Source: JBDNFP01 sp041689775
GTDB lineage: Bacteria; Bacteroidota; Bacteroidia; Cytophagales; Spirosomataceae
Assembly (NCBI GenBank): GCA_041689775.1
Contig: JBDNFP010000337.1
Location: forward strand, 1-27,656
Length of the DNA: 27,656 nt
Direction of reading: 5' to 3'
Under the pieces are notes generated by a model that was not told where the DNA came from, did no database searches, and worked only from the letters and a program-made list of their open reading frames with translations. The translations under genes and the position numbers were made by a program. This document shows positions 1-8,134 of the stretch, piece by piece. Within the stretch, counting starts at the first letter, position 1; the number at the start of each line of letters is the position of its first letter.

Positions 1-45
1 CACTATTTCAAAACAGGAACATATGGCGACTCCGTCGCTGCATGA
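1..45 (+). pseudogene. hsdR: HsdR N-terminal fragment, frame 1, ends in a stop
   Basis: In frame 1 the first 42 bases read HYFKTGTYGDSVAA and then stop (TGA, 43-45). The Y-x-K-x-G-x-x-G-D-x-V pattern matches the stretch that precedes the nuclease core in type I restriction R subunits, where it normally continues into an R-L-I-D-F motif. The helicase-bearing remainder of the same protein is in frame 2 and resumes at ELKN (68-79). So the hsdR reading frame is broken here. The fragment is open at the left edge of the window, so its upstream part cannot be judged. The match is by memory of the family, not by alignment. Confidence 0.6.
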
Positions 46-2758
46 TCAACCCTTTATAGACACTACCGAACTCAAAAACGCGGCGGATGAAAACGCCACC
101 ATTCAGGCGGCTTTCCAGCAACTGCAAACCTACAAGCAAACCATCCCCTCACTGTTTCAGTACAACGAACTGCTCATTGCCTCCGACGGCTGGGATGCGC
201 TCTATGGTTCCCTTACGGCCTCACGGCAGTTTTTCGTTCCCTGGAAATCAATAGACGGTCGAGTCGTGGCTGACGAGGACATGCCCCAAATGGAGGTTAT
301 GGCCAAGGGGATGCTTAATAAGAAAGTATTGCCCGACCTGATCCGGCATTTTGTGGTGTTTCATCAAAACAAAGATCAGCTCACTAAGATCGTCCCCCGT
401 CACCACCAGTATTTTGCGGTAAATAAGGCCGTAGAAACCACCAAAACCGCCACCGCCGTCGACGGGGATCAGCGGGCCGGGGTGATCTGGCACACGCAGG
501 GCAGTGGCAAAAGTCTGAGCATGGTATTCTACGCTGGCAAGCTCGTGCTGGCGCTCGACAACCCTACCCTGGTGGTACTCACCGACCGCAACGATCTAGA
601 CGATCAGCTCTTCGATACCTTTTCGATGAGCCAGGATTTGCTGCGGCAAACGCCGGTACAGGCCGAAAACCGCGACCACCTGAAAGGGCTGCTGAGCGTA
701 TCCTCGGGCGGGATCGTGTTCACGACCATCCAGAAATTCCTGCCCGAAATCGAAGAGAAAATTGAGTTGGGCGACGGGAAGTACAAAAACATCAAAGGGC
801 AGTTTGACGAGCTATCCGACCGGAGAAATATCGTGGTCATTGCCGACGAAGCCCACCGGAGCCAGTACGATTTTATGGATGGCTTCGCCCGCCACCTGCG
901 CGATGCCCTACCCAACGCCTCCTTCATCGGCTTCACAGGTACCCCCATCGAAAACACCGACAAGAATACGCAGGCCGTATTCGGCGACTACATCGACGTG
1001 TACGATATTCAGCAGGCCGTAGAAGACGGAGCCACGGTCAGGATTTTTTACGAAAATCGCCTGGCCAAGATCAAGCTGAAAGAAGAGAAGAAGTACGAAA
1101 TGGACGAGCAGTTGGCGTTGGTGGCCGAAGAAATGACCGACTACGGCGAGGAGCAGGAGGGCGTCAGCAAACGCCTGGAAGGCAGCAAAGCCAAGTGGGC
1201 CCGCCTGGAAGCCATCGTGGGCAACGAACAGCGACTGGCTTTAATCGCCGCCGACATTGTCAAGCACTTCGAGGCGCGGAATGCCGTGCTGGATGGCAAG
1301 GCCATGATCGTGGGCATGAGCCGCCGGATTTGCGTAGCGCTTTACGCCGAAATCATCAGGGTGCGCCCGGACTGGCACAGTGACGACGATAGCGAAGGCG
1401 TGATCAAGGTCGTGATGACCGGAGCATCGTCTGACCCACTGAGCTATCAGCCCCATATCCGTAACAAACCCCGCCGTAAAGCCATTGGGGATCGGCTGAA
1501 AGACCCCAACGATTCGCTCAAATTGGCCATCGTCCGGGACATGTGGCTCACAGGCTTCGACGCACCGCCTTTGCATACGCTCTACATCGACAAGCCCATG
1601 CGCGACCACAACCTCATGCAGGCCATCGCACGGGTGAATCGGGTGTACAAAGATAAGGAGGGTGGCCTGGTGGTTGACTACATCGGTATCGCTACCGACT
1701 TGAAAAAGGCACTATCCGTCTATACCGAAAGCGGCGGCAAGGGCAAGCCTACCTTCGATCAGGAAGAGGCCGCTTCGGTGATGATGGGCAAGTACGAGAT
1801 CGTCGCGCAGCTTTTTGAAGAACAGCCCCGCGATTCGTCTCAAAAGCGCGGATTTGACTACATGGGATTCTTTGCTCTTTCGCCCAAGGATAAACTATAT
1901 TTTCCGATCAAAGCGGCCAACTACATTCTGGGTCTGGAAAAAGGTAGGGAACGCTTCGTGCAGGCGGTGACCAATCTGATCAAAGCCTTTGCTATCTCGG
2001 TGCCGCATCCCTTCACCACCGATATTCGGGATGAAGTAGGTCTTTTTCAGGCTATCAAAGCCCGCATCGTCAAAGTAACGCAACGCGGACAGGGCAAGTC
2101 GGACGAAGAACTGGAAACGGCCATTCGACAGATCATTTCGGATGCCATCGTGTCGGACGATGTGATTGATATTTTTGACGCTGCCGGACTTAAAAAGCCG
2201 GATATATCCATTCTCTCAGACGAATTCCTAGCTGAGGTAAAAGGGCTACCCCACCGAAATCTGGCGCTCGAACTGCTGAAAAAGCTCCTGAATGACGAAC
2301 TCAAAATCCGGCAAAAAACCAACCTGGTACAGTCGAAGAAATTCTCGGAAATGTTGGATCAGGCGGTAAAGAACTACCAGAACAACCTGATTTCATCGGC
2401 CCAGGTCATCGAAGAACTGATCGCCCTGGCCAAAGAAATCAAAGATGCTGACCGCAAAGGACAGGACTTAGGACTCGATTTCCGGGAGTATGCCTTTTAC
2501 ACCGCCCTGGAAGTAAGCGATAGCGCGGTGGCGGTGCTGGGGGATGAAGTACTACGCACCATTGCCCGCGATTTGGTCGATACCGTGCAGCGCAATACCA
2601 GCATCGACTGGACGGTGCGTGAAAACGTGAAAGCCAAAATGCGCATTGCCGTCAAGCGTATTCTCCGCAGCTACGGCTACCCACCCGACATGGAAGCTAA
2701 GGCGACCGATACCGTGCTGGAACAGGCCAAGTTGTTGGCGGTGGAGTTGAATGGGTAA
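23..2758 (+). CDS. hsdR: Type I restriction enzyme R subunit (HsdR), N-terminally disrupted
   Basis: This is the ATP-dependent translocase and endonuclease subunit of a type I restriction-modification system. From the ATG at 23 the order is: end of the RecB-like nuclease domain (ELKNAADENAT near residue 16, QLQTY near 33), Walker A HTQGSGKS at 157-164, DEAH box near 275, FTGTPIE near 304, helicase motif VI ARVNRV near 536, and a C-terminal DUF3387-type helical region to residue 911. Family members are about 1000-1050 residues and have the nuclease PD motif before ELK; here it is absent, and the preceding homologous piece is in another frame. The ATG at 23 lies inside that other frame's GDSV region, so it is probably not the native start. 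If translated, the product would keep the motor but lack a complete nuclease site. The gene looks richer in G+C than its right-hand neighbours. hsdM and hsdS, if present, lie outside the window. Confidence 0.85.
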   Translation: MATPSLHDQPFIDTTELKNAADENATIQAAFQQLQTYKQTIPSLFQYNELLIASDGWDALYGSLTASRQFFVPWKSIDGRVVADEDMPQMEVMAKGMLNKKVLPDLIRHFVVFHQNKDQLTKIVPRHHQYFAVNKAVETTKTATAVDGDQRAGVIWHTQGSGKSLSMVFYAGKLVLALDNPTLVVLTDRNDLDDQLFDTFSMSQDLLRQTPVQAENRDHLKGLLSVSSGGIVFTTIQKFLPEIEEKIELGDGKYKNIKGQFDELSDRRNIVVIADEAHRSQYDFMDGFARHLRDALPNASFIGFTGTPIENTDKNTQAVFGDYIDVYDIQQAVEDGATVRIFYENRLAKIKLKEEKKYEMDEQLALVAEEMTDYGEEQEGVSKRLEGSKAKWARLEAIVGNEQRLALIAADIVKHFEARNAVLDGKAMIVGMSRRICVALYAEIIRVRPDWHSDDDSEGVIKVVMTGASSDPLSYQPHIRNKPRRKAIGDRLKDPNDSLKLAIVRDMWLTGFDAPPLHTLYIDKPMRDHNLMQAIARVNRVYKDKEGGLVVDYIGIATDLKKALSVYTESGGKGKPTFDQEEAASVMMGKYEIVAQLFEEQPRDSSQKRGFDYMGFFALSPKDKLYFPIKAANYILGLEKGRERFVQAVTNLIKAFAISVPHPFTTDIRDEVGLFQAIKARIVKVTQRGQGKSDEELETAIRQIISDAIVSDDVIDIFDAAGLKKPDISILSDEFLAEVKGLPHRNLALELLKKLLNDELKIRQKTNLVQSKKFSEMLDQAVKNYQNNLISSAQVIEELIALAKEIKDADRKGQDLGLDFREYAFYTALEVSDSAVAVLGDEVLRTIARDLVDTVQRNTSIDWTVRENVKAKMRIAVKRILRSYGYPPDMEAKATDTVLEQAKLLAVELNG

Positions 2759-2832
2759 GGGGGATAGCTGCAGCTTTGGGTAATTGCGGTGCAAATACAT
2801 CTTGATTACGGATAATTATTCCAATAAATCCC

Positions 2833-2840
2833 TACTTTTA
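2833..2840 (+). promoter_or_regulatory. Candidate -7 box for the riboswitch/ClC transcript
   Basis: TACTTTTA resembles the Bacteroidota -7 element TAnnTTTG. It would place the transcript start near 2846, just before the riboswitch that begins at 2850, which supports it. No TTG lies 19-21 bases upstream; the nearest is at 2802-2804, so the -33 element is not convincing. Confidence 0.35.
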
Positions 2841-2849
2841 CCCCATAAA

Positions 2850-2903
2850 CAGGAAATGGTGTCTTCCTGCTGCAACCGCCCCTTGGGGATGATGGCGCCT
2901 ATT
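2850..2903 (+). ncRNA. Fluoride riboswitch (crcB motif)
   Basis: The stretch fits the fluoride aptamer in every part I can check by hand. A stem pairs CAGGAA (2850-2855) with TTCCTG (2864-2869). The loop strand GGTGTC (2858-2863) can form the pseudoknot with GGCGCC (2894-2899), using G-U pairs at two positions. The AAC linker is at 2874-2876, a short stem pairs CCCC (2879-2882) with GGGG (2885-2888), and the conserved TGATG is at 2890-2894. It lies 42 bases before a ClC transporter of the fluoride-exporter type, one of the gene classes this riboswitch is known to control. No covariance-model search was run. Confidence 0.88.
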
Positions 2904-2935
2904 TAAGATCAAAGTCACTTTGTTCAACTAATAGG
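2898..2935 (+). promoter_or_regulatory. Candidate riboswitch expression platform hairpin
   Basis: CCTATT (2898-2903) is complementary to AATAGG (2930-2935), enclosing a second stem CAAAG (2910-2914)/CTTTG (2918-2922). The outer left arm shares its first two bases (2898-2899) with the 3' strand of the aptamer pseudoknot, so the two structures exclude each other in part. The right arm ends nine bases before the ATG at 2945. This suggests that fluoride binding frees the start region. There is no T tract, which argues for control of translation rather than termination. The mechanism is inference. Confidence 0.5.
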
Positions 2936-2944
2936 TAGTACTTC

Positions 2945-4267
2945 ATGTCAGCATCTTCGATTCGTCAAATTTTTACTTCTCTTTTCTGGAAAAACCCGAT
3001 CTTCTTCTTTCTGATTAAATGGCTGTTCATTTCGGCTGTTATCGGGTTGCTCGTAGGGTCAGCTTCTGCTTTTTTTCTGGTTTCGCTCGAATGGGCTACC
3101 AATTGGCGCGAAAGCCACGTCTGGATTATTGCCCTGCTCCCGGTGGGTGGTTTCTGTATCGGCTGCCTTTACTATTATTTCGGAAAGGATGTGGAGGCGG
3201 GTAATAACCTAATTCTGGAAAACATACATTCTCCATCGAGGATAATCCCCTTCAAAATGGCACCTTGGGTGCTGATCGGGACTATTGCTACTCATTTTTT
3301 CGGCGGTTCGGCCGGACGAGAGGGTACTGCCTTGCAAATCGGAGCTTCTATTTCTGATCAATTAACCCGGTTGTTTCGCCTGCGTTCCCGAGATCGTAAA
3401 TTGATTTTGATTGCTGGCATTGCCGCTGGTTTCGGGTCGGTATTTGGCACTCCCATGGCGGGTGCGGTATTTGGGCTAGAAGTGTTTCTGTTGGGTAGGT
3501 TGCAATATGATGCCATATTGCCGGCTTTTGCCGCTTCGGTGTCTGCCGACATGACTACTACTGCCTGGGGCGTGGGCCATACGCAGTACCAGATTCCGTT
3601 TGTGCCGGAGTTATCGGTGAGTTTTGTGATCTACGCCATCCTGGCTGGTGGACTTTTTGGACTTTGCTCCATTGTCTTTAGTGAGCTAACCCATAAGATT
3701 GGGGTAGTTCTCAAAAGCAAGATCAAGTTTCCGCCCTTTCGTCCGGTGGTAGGGGGCATTGTTGTAGCCGTAGCGGTATTCGCTATCGGCACCACCAAGT
3801 ACATTGGGCTTGGGGTACCTACGATTGTCGATGCCTTCTCGATGGACCTGCCCGCTTACGACTTTCTGGTGAAAATAATTTTTACGGCCGTCACTCTGGG
3901 AGCAGGATTCAAAGGCGGAGAAGTAACTCCTTTATTCTTCATCGGGGCAACCTTAGGCAATGCCCTCTCTTACGTGCTTCCACTCCCCACCGGATTATTA
4001 GCAGGGATGGGCTTCGTGGCCGTTTTTGCCGGCGCAACCAATACTCCCTTGGCCTGTACCATTATGGCCCTTGAATTATTCGGTGTGGAGTGCGGGCCTT
4101 ACATTGCCATTGCTTGCGTTATAGCCTATCTTTTTTCGGGCCACCGGGGTATCTACGGCTCCCAAATCATCGGTCAGTCCAAGCACCTGATTTACCGGGA
4201 TGAGGAAGGTAAAAGTATTTCTTCCCTGAAAAATAGGGTTAGGAAGAGGAAAGCCGGGAAAGCATGA
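2945..4267 (+). CDS. ClC-family transporter, fluoride/proton antiporter (CLC-F) type
   Basis: A 440-residue polytopic membrane protein of the ClC family. Visible motifs are GNN near residue 83, where chloride ClCs have GSGIP; GREGT near 124, carrying the gating glutamate; FGTPMAGAVFGLE near 160; and the GGEVTPLFFIGA and GATNTPLACTIMA segments in the second half. An asparagine-containing GNN motif and GREGT are features I associate with the fluoride-exporting CLC-F clade. The upstream fluoride riboswitch independently supports export of F- in exchange for protons across the inner membrane. There is no CBS domain; the C-terminus is a short basic tail. It appears to be transcribed alone, with 186 bases before it and about 170 after. 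If the riboswitch call is wrong, a chloride channel or antiporter remains possible. Confidence 0.88.
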   Translation: MSASSIRQIFTSLFWKNPIFFFLIKWLFISAVIGLLVGSASAFFLVSLEWATNWRESHVWIIALLPVGGFCIGCLYYYFGKDVEAGNNLILENIHSPSRIIPFKMAPWVLIGTIATHFFGGSAGREGTALQIGASISDQLTRLFRLRSRDRKLILIAGIAAGFGSVFGTPMAGAVFGLEVFLLGRLQYDAILPAFAASVSADMTTTAWGVGHTQYQIPFVPELSVSFVIYAILAGGLFGLCSIVFSELTHKIGVVLKSKIKFPPFRPVVGGIVVAVAVFAIGTTKYIGLGVPTIVDAFSMDLPAYDFLVKIIFTAVTLGAGFKGGEVTPLFFIGATLGNALSYVLPLPTGLLAGMGFVAVFAGATNTPLACTIMALELFGVECGPYIAIACVIAYLFSGHRGIYGSQIIGQSKHLIYRDEEGKSISSLKNRVRKRKAGKA

Positions 4268-4412
4268 GGGAGATTATTGCTAAGGCTACTGATACGATAT
4301 AACCCAGCAACTATTGAACGATTTTAGGAAGTTTGTTTCTTTGCTTGATTCGTTAATTTTACAAACTCAGAGTTCATCCACTTTCCAAATATACCCGAGG
4401 TTTGCCTATTCA

Positions 4413-4420
4413 TAATTTTG
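4413..4420 (+). promoter_or_regulatory. Candidate -7 box before the Nif3-like gene
   Basis: TAATTTTG matches the Bacteroidota -7 consensus TAnnTTTG exactly and would start transcription near 4427, 12 bases before the ATG at 4439. It also argues against the in-frame TTG at 4418, which lies inside this box, as the start codon. No clear -33 TTG was found at the right distance. Confidence 0.4.
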
Positions 4421-4438
4421 ACATTAACTCTCAGTACC

Positions 4439-5539
4439 ATGATATCAATTCAACAGTTAATCAATCATTTAGAGTCGGTAGCCCCACCTTCCTACCAAGA
4501 AAGCTATGATAACTCCGGTTTGATCGTAGGTAGTTCCGGCACAATAATTACTGGCGTTTTACTTTCCCTGGATTGTACCGAAGCGGTGATTGAAGAAGCG
4601 ATTGCCAAAGGGTGTAATTTGGTAGTAGCCCACCACCCCATTGTATTCAAGGGGCTTAAACGGTTGAATGGCAAGAACTATGTGGAACGAACGGTGATAA
4701 AAGCGATTCAGCACGATGTAGCTATTTACGCTATTCATACTAATCTTGATCATGTATTACCGGGTGTAAATGCCATGATTGGTGAGCGAATAGGATTGCA
4801 GAATCTTCGAATATTAGCACCCAAAAAGGAATTACTGATGAAGCTGACATTTTTTGTTCCGCCTCAAAATGCTCAGGATGTACTTGATGCATTGTATGTC
4901 GAAGGTGCTGGACAGATAGGAAACTATTCCAATTGTAGTTTCCAAACCTCGGGTCACGGTACTTTTCTACCCACTAATAATGCTAAACCGGTCGTAGGTG
5001 AAATCGGGAAACTGGAAATAGTGATCGAGCAACGGGTGGAGGTACTTTTTCCGGCCTATCTGGAAAATCGGATTATGGCTGCCCTCCGGAAAGTCCATCC
5101 CTACGAAGAAGTAGCCTACTACCTACAAAAAATTGAAAATGAACATCAGGAAGTGGGGGCCGGAGCGGTAGGGGAGCTACCCGAGGCAATGCCAATTCAA
5201 GATTTTCTGGCTCATTTAAAGAAAAGTATGAATGCCTCGGTGGTAAAATATACTCCTTCTTCAAAACAGTTGATCAAGAAAGTGGCGGTTTGTGGAGGCG
5301 CGGGTAGTTTTCTTTTGCCACACGCCCTGCGAGCCAATGCCGATGCTTTCGTTACGGCTGACTATAAATATCACGAGTTTTTTGACGCAGAAAACCGGAT
5401 TGTTATCTGTGATATCGGACATTATGAGAGCGAAGTGTACACTAAACAGGTACTATTCAATAATATTTCGGAAAAATTTGATAATTTTGCGTTTTATTTA
5501 TCGGAAGTTAATACAAATCCGGTTTCGTACTTTATATAG
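4439..5539 (+). CDS. Nif3-like dinuclear metal centre protein (YqfO type, long form)
   Basis: A member of the Nif3/YbgI/YqfO family, toroidal hexamers with two metal ions per subunit whose cellular role is unsettled. From the ATG at 4439 it has 366 residues. Metal ligands typical of the family are visible: AHHP (H65, H66), HTNLD (D104) near the end of the first half, and GHYESE (H328, E330) near the C-terminus. Roughly residues 125-235 form the insertion domain of the long YqfO-type proteins; the short YbgI type is about 250 residues. The in-frame TTG at 4418 is rejected because it sits in a likely -7 box. The zinc-ribbon gene follows after 75 bases on the same strand, so the two may be co-transcribed. 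Confidence 0.88.
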   Translation: MISIQQLINHLESVAPPSYQESYDNSGLIVGSSGTIITGVLLSLDCTEAVIEEAIAKGCNLVVAHHPIVFKGLKRLNGKNYVERTVIKAIQHDVAIYAIHTNLDHVLPGVNAMIGERIGLQNLRILAPKKELLMKLTFFVPPQNAQDVLDALYVEGAGQIGNYSNCSFQTSGHGTFLPTNNAKPVVGEIGKLEIVIEQRVEVLFPAYLENRIMAALRKVHPYEEVAYYLQKIENEHQEVGAGAVGELPEAMPIQDFLAHLKKSMNASVVKYTPSSKQLIKKVAVCGGAGSFLLPHALRANADAFVTADYKYHEFFDAENRIVICDIGHYESEVYTKQVLFNNISEKFDNFAFYLSEVNTNPVSYFI

Positions 5540-5614
5540 AAAAGCTTCGGTTTTGTTGTATATTGTTAATGAAGAATTGCGAACAAAAAGATAACAACTG
5601 TACAAAAGCCATAC

Positions 5615-6370
5615 ATGGAAAACACGATCGCTCAAAAGTTAGAAGCACTCCTGAAATTGCAGGAAACTGATTCAAAGTTAGATAATATCTTGAAAATCAG
5701 AGGAGACCTACCCGAAGAGGTGAGTGACCTCGAAGACGAAATAATTGGGTTTGAAACACGAGTTTCCAAATTTGAGGGTGAAATTGCCAGCTTAAACGCC
5801 ACAATTGATGGTCTTAAAAATGGCCAGAAAGATTCTGAAAAGCTGATCACTCGGTATAAGGAGCAGCAGATGAATGTTCGTAACAACCGTGAATTTGACG
5901 CTATTACGAAAGAAATCGAATTGCAGGAACTTGAAATGCAATTGGCCGACAAGCGAATTAACGAGGCCCGCGCCCGCATCCGGTTGGTAGAAGACGATCT
6001 TAATACTACCCAAAACTTTCTGAATGAGCGGAAAGAAGATTTGAAAACCAAAAAGCAAGAGCTGCAAGTAATTACCAGTGAGAATCAGGAAGAGGAGAAA
6101 GCGCTCGCTGCTGAACGTGACAAGCAAGCCCTCAAAATCGACGAAAGACTGTTGAAGTCTTACCAGAAAATCAGAAATAACTCACTAAATGGACTTGCGG
6201 TAGTAACAGTTTCCCGCGGTGCCTGCGGTGGCTGTTTCAGCGTAGTACCCCCGCAGCGTCAGGCTGATATCCGTGAGCACAAAAAACTCATTGTGTGTGA
6301 GCACTGTGGACGTATTTTGGGTGGTGTTGAAATGTCAGAAACACCCGTACAAACCACAGGTCGTCGTTAG
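5615..6370 (+). CDS. Coiled-coil protein with C4-type zinc ribbon
   Basis: A 251-residue cytoplasmic protein. Residues about 5-180 are charged, heptad-like and rich in E, K, L and Q, typical of a long antiparallel coiled coil. The C-terminus has a zinc ribbon with CxxC pairs at C204/C207 and C228/C231. This arrangement is that of the zf-RING_7 / CT398-like family (PF02591), found in most Bacteroidota and many other bacteria; its function is not established, although nucleic-acid binding has been suggested. A strong terminator follows at 6401, so the gene closes its transcription unit. Confidence 0.85.
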   Translation: MENTIAQKLEALLKLQETDSKLDNILKIRGDLPEEVSDLEDEIIGFETRVSKFEGEIASLNATIDGLKNGQKDSEKLITRYKEQQMNVRNNREFDAITKEIELQELEMQLADKRINEARARIRLVEDDLNTTQNFLNERKEDLKTKKQELQVITSENQEEEKALAAERDKQALKIDERLLKSYQKIRNNSLNGLAVVTVSRGACGGCFSVVPPQRQADIREHKKLIVCEHCGRILGGVEMSETPVQTTGRR

Positions 6371-6400
6371 GCACAAGCCAAACGTTAAACTTACTTTCGG

Positions 6401-6437
6401 AAAAAAGGTTGTCCTTTGCTTGGGCAACCTTTTTTTG
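6401..6437 (+). terminator. Rho-independent terminator after the zinc-ribbon gene
   Basis: GGTTGTCC (6407-6414) pairs with GGGCAACC (6422-6429) around a seven-base loop. It is preceded by six A and followed by a run of seven T (6430-6436). It lies 31 bases past the zinc-ribbon stop codon. The flanking A and T runs would also allow it to work on the minus strand, but no gene there needs it. Confidence 0.88.
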
Positions 6438-6512
6438 ATTTTCTGGTAGGGTAAGAGCGTTTGCTCTTACTTGAATGATAAGGCATGGAATCTCTTTCGT
6501 TTCCAGGCACGT

Positions 6513-8051
6513 ATGTTCCTAAAAAGAACTTATCAAATGCATCGTCTAACCGCTTTCATATTATTTTCTGTACTGAATTCCTTATTGCTGCTCCCCAATT
6601 CGATCAGGGCTGAGGAAGTGGACAGAGGTTTTACCTTTTCTCCTCGCTTACAAATTGCTTACTTCGAAATTCAAAAACTGAAAATAGAACGGGCGAGAAC
6701 ATTTCTCGCTCAGGAAAAAGCCATTGACCCAACTAATGGAGCCCTGCTTTACCTGGAAAACTACGCGGACATGTACTATCTGCTTATTTCCGAAGATAAA
6801 GCTGCTTATAATGCGTTGTTGAAGCAGGAAGATATCCGATTAGAGCAATTGGAAGCTATGTCGGGGGATTCTCCCTATCCAAGGCTATTTCAGGCCGAGA
6901 TACGATTGCATTGGGCATTTGCCAAATTGAAATTTGGTAACGAAGTAAGTGCCTGCTGGGATATCATTAAGGCCTACCGCTTGTTGGAAGAGAACCGCAA
7001 AAAGTTTCCTTCTTTTATTCCTACCCTAAAATCGCTCGGATTACTCCACGTACTGATCGGCTCCGTACCGGAGCAGTACACCTGGGTAACCAAGGTACTG
7101 GGTCTTTCTGGTAGTATTGAAGGAGGTTTAAAGGAGTTGCGGTTGGTGCAGGCCAAAGATCCTTTCTATGAGCAGGAGGCCGGTTTGATCTATCTTCTGC
7201 TACATGCCTATACCTTACAGCTTAGTCCGGGGCAAATCCAGCAATTGAAAAAGCTACCGGCTGACCAACCTGATAATCTGTTGCTTCATTTTTTTAGTAC
7301 TTCGGTATTGATGAAAGAGGGTAGGAGTGAAGAGGCTTACGCTATTCTAAAAAAAGCTCCCCGTACTTCCGAGTACATCCCGTTTCCTTTCCTGGACTAC
7401 CTAAACGCGGAAATTCTCCTGCAAAAAGGTCAGTATGAGAAAGCGTTTGAATATTACTCCCTATTTCAGCGAAATTTTAAGGGCTTTAACTTTTTAAAGG
7501 ATAGTCACTTTAAGCAGTTTTTATGTTGGTGGCTGGCTGGTCGTGATACCGAAGCTCGTAAGTACATCACCAGAGTAGGGCAAGTGGGTAAAACCATTGT
7601 CGAGTCTGACCAATACGCCGACCGGTTTGCCCAAGCCTACCTGGCCAGACAGGTGAAGGACGAACAGAAGATTTTGTTTGAGGCGCGCTACCAAAGCGAT
7701 GGGGGCTATTTGAGCAATGCCTGGAAGGAGTTGGAGAGTTATTCTGAATCATCATTTACGACCATAGCCAACAGAGCGGAATTTAATTACCGTCGGGGCC
7801 GGATATTGCAGAAAATGGGGCAAACCCAGCAGGCACTCCCTTATTTCGAACGATCAATTTTGCTTACCCAGAACACAAATTATTATTTTGGACCATCGTC
7901 GGCTTTACAGGTAGGCTATATCTACAAAGACCTGAACAAAAATGGACTTGCCATCAGTTATTTCAAGAAGGCCATGTCTTACAAGAAGCATGAGTATAAA
8001 AACAGCATTGACAACAAGGCAAGGGCAGCTCTTTCCGAGCTAGGAGTCTAA
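6513..8051 (+). CDS. Exported TPR-repeat protein
   Basis: I chose the ATG at 6513 (512 residues); a longer in-frame TTG start at 6471 and a shorter ATG at 6537 are possible. The N-terminus has basic residues, then the hydrophobic stretch AFILFSVLNSLLLL and a likely cleavage site after SIRA, so it is probably exported to the periplasm. The rest is mostly helical with TPR-like repeats; the clearest are at the C-terminus (GRILQKMGQTQQALPYFERS and a following YKDLNKNGLAISYFKKAM). A central segment (GLLHVLIGSVPEQYTWVTKVLGLSG, shortened here in meaning to a conserved G-L-x-x-V-L-G-x-S-G pattern) is reminiscent of eukaryotic TTC39-type proteins, a weak resemblance only. No catalytic motif is visible. 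It probably acts as a protein-interaction scaffold; the partner is unknown. Confidence 0.75.
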   Translation: MFLKRTYQMHRLTAFILFSVLNSLLLLPNSIRAEEVDRGFTFSPRLQIAYFEIQKLKIERARTFLAQEKAIDPTNGALLYLENYADMYYLLISEDKAAYNALLKQEDIRLEQLEAMSGDSPYPRLFQAEIRLHWAFAKLKFGNEVSACWDIIKAYRLLEENRKKFPSFIPTLKSLGLLHVLIGSVPEQYTWVTKVLGLSGSIEGGLKELRLVQAKDPFYEQEAGLIYLLLHAYTLQLSPGQIQQLKKLPADQPDNLLLHFFSTSVLMKEGRSEEAYAILKKAPRTSEYIPFPFLDYLNAEILLQKGQYEKAFEYYSLFQRNFKGFNFLKDSHFKQFLCWWLAGRDTEARKYITRVGQVGKTIVESDQYADRFAQAYLARQVKDEQKILFEARYQSDGGYLSNAWKELESYSESSFTTIANRAEFNYRRGRILQKMGQTQQALPYFERSILLTQNTNYYFGPSSALQVGYIYKDLNKNGLAISYFKKAMSYKKHEYKNSIDNKARAALSELGV

Positions 8052-8134
8052 GAATATAATTTTGGGACTCTTGAAAAACGATTTATTTAATTTATTTCAA
8101 AAACCAACGTAACTTTTCCTTACATTTCGGTCTA

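Noticed and set aside
2898..2935. Second reading of the riboswitch with GGGGATGATGG as the aptamer start
   Set aside because: That alignment to the fluoride consensus leaves no complement for the pseudoknot. The register starting at 2850 satisfies all pairings.
5292..5594. 100-codon open frame overlapping the end of the Nif3-like gene
   Set aside because: It is almost entirely out of frame within a well-supported gene, and its sequence has no recognisable family features.
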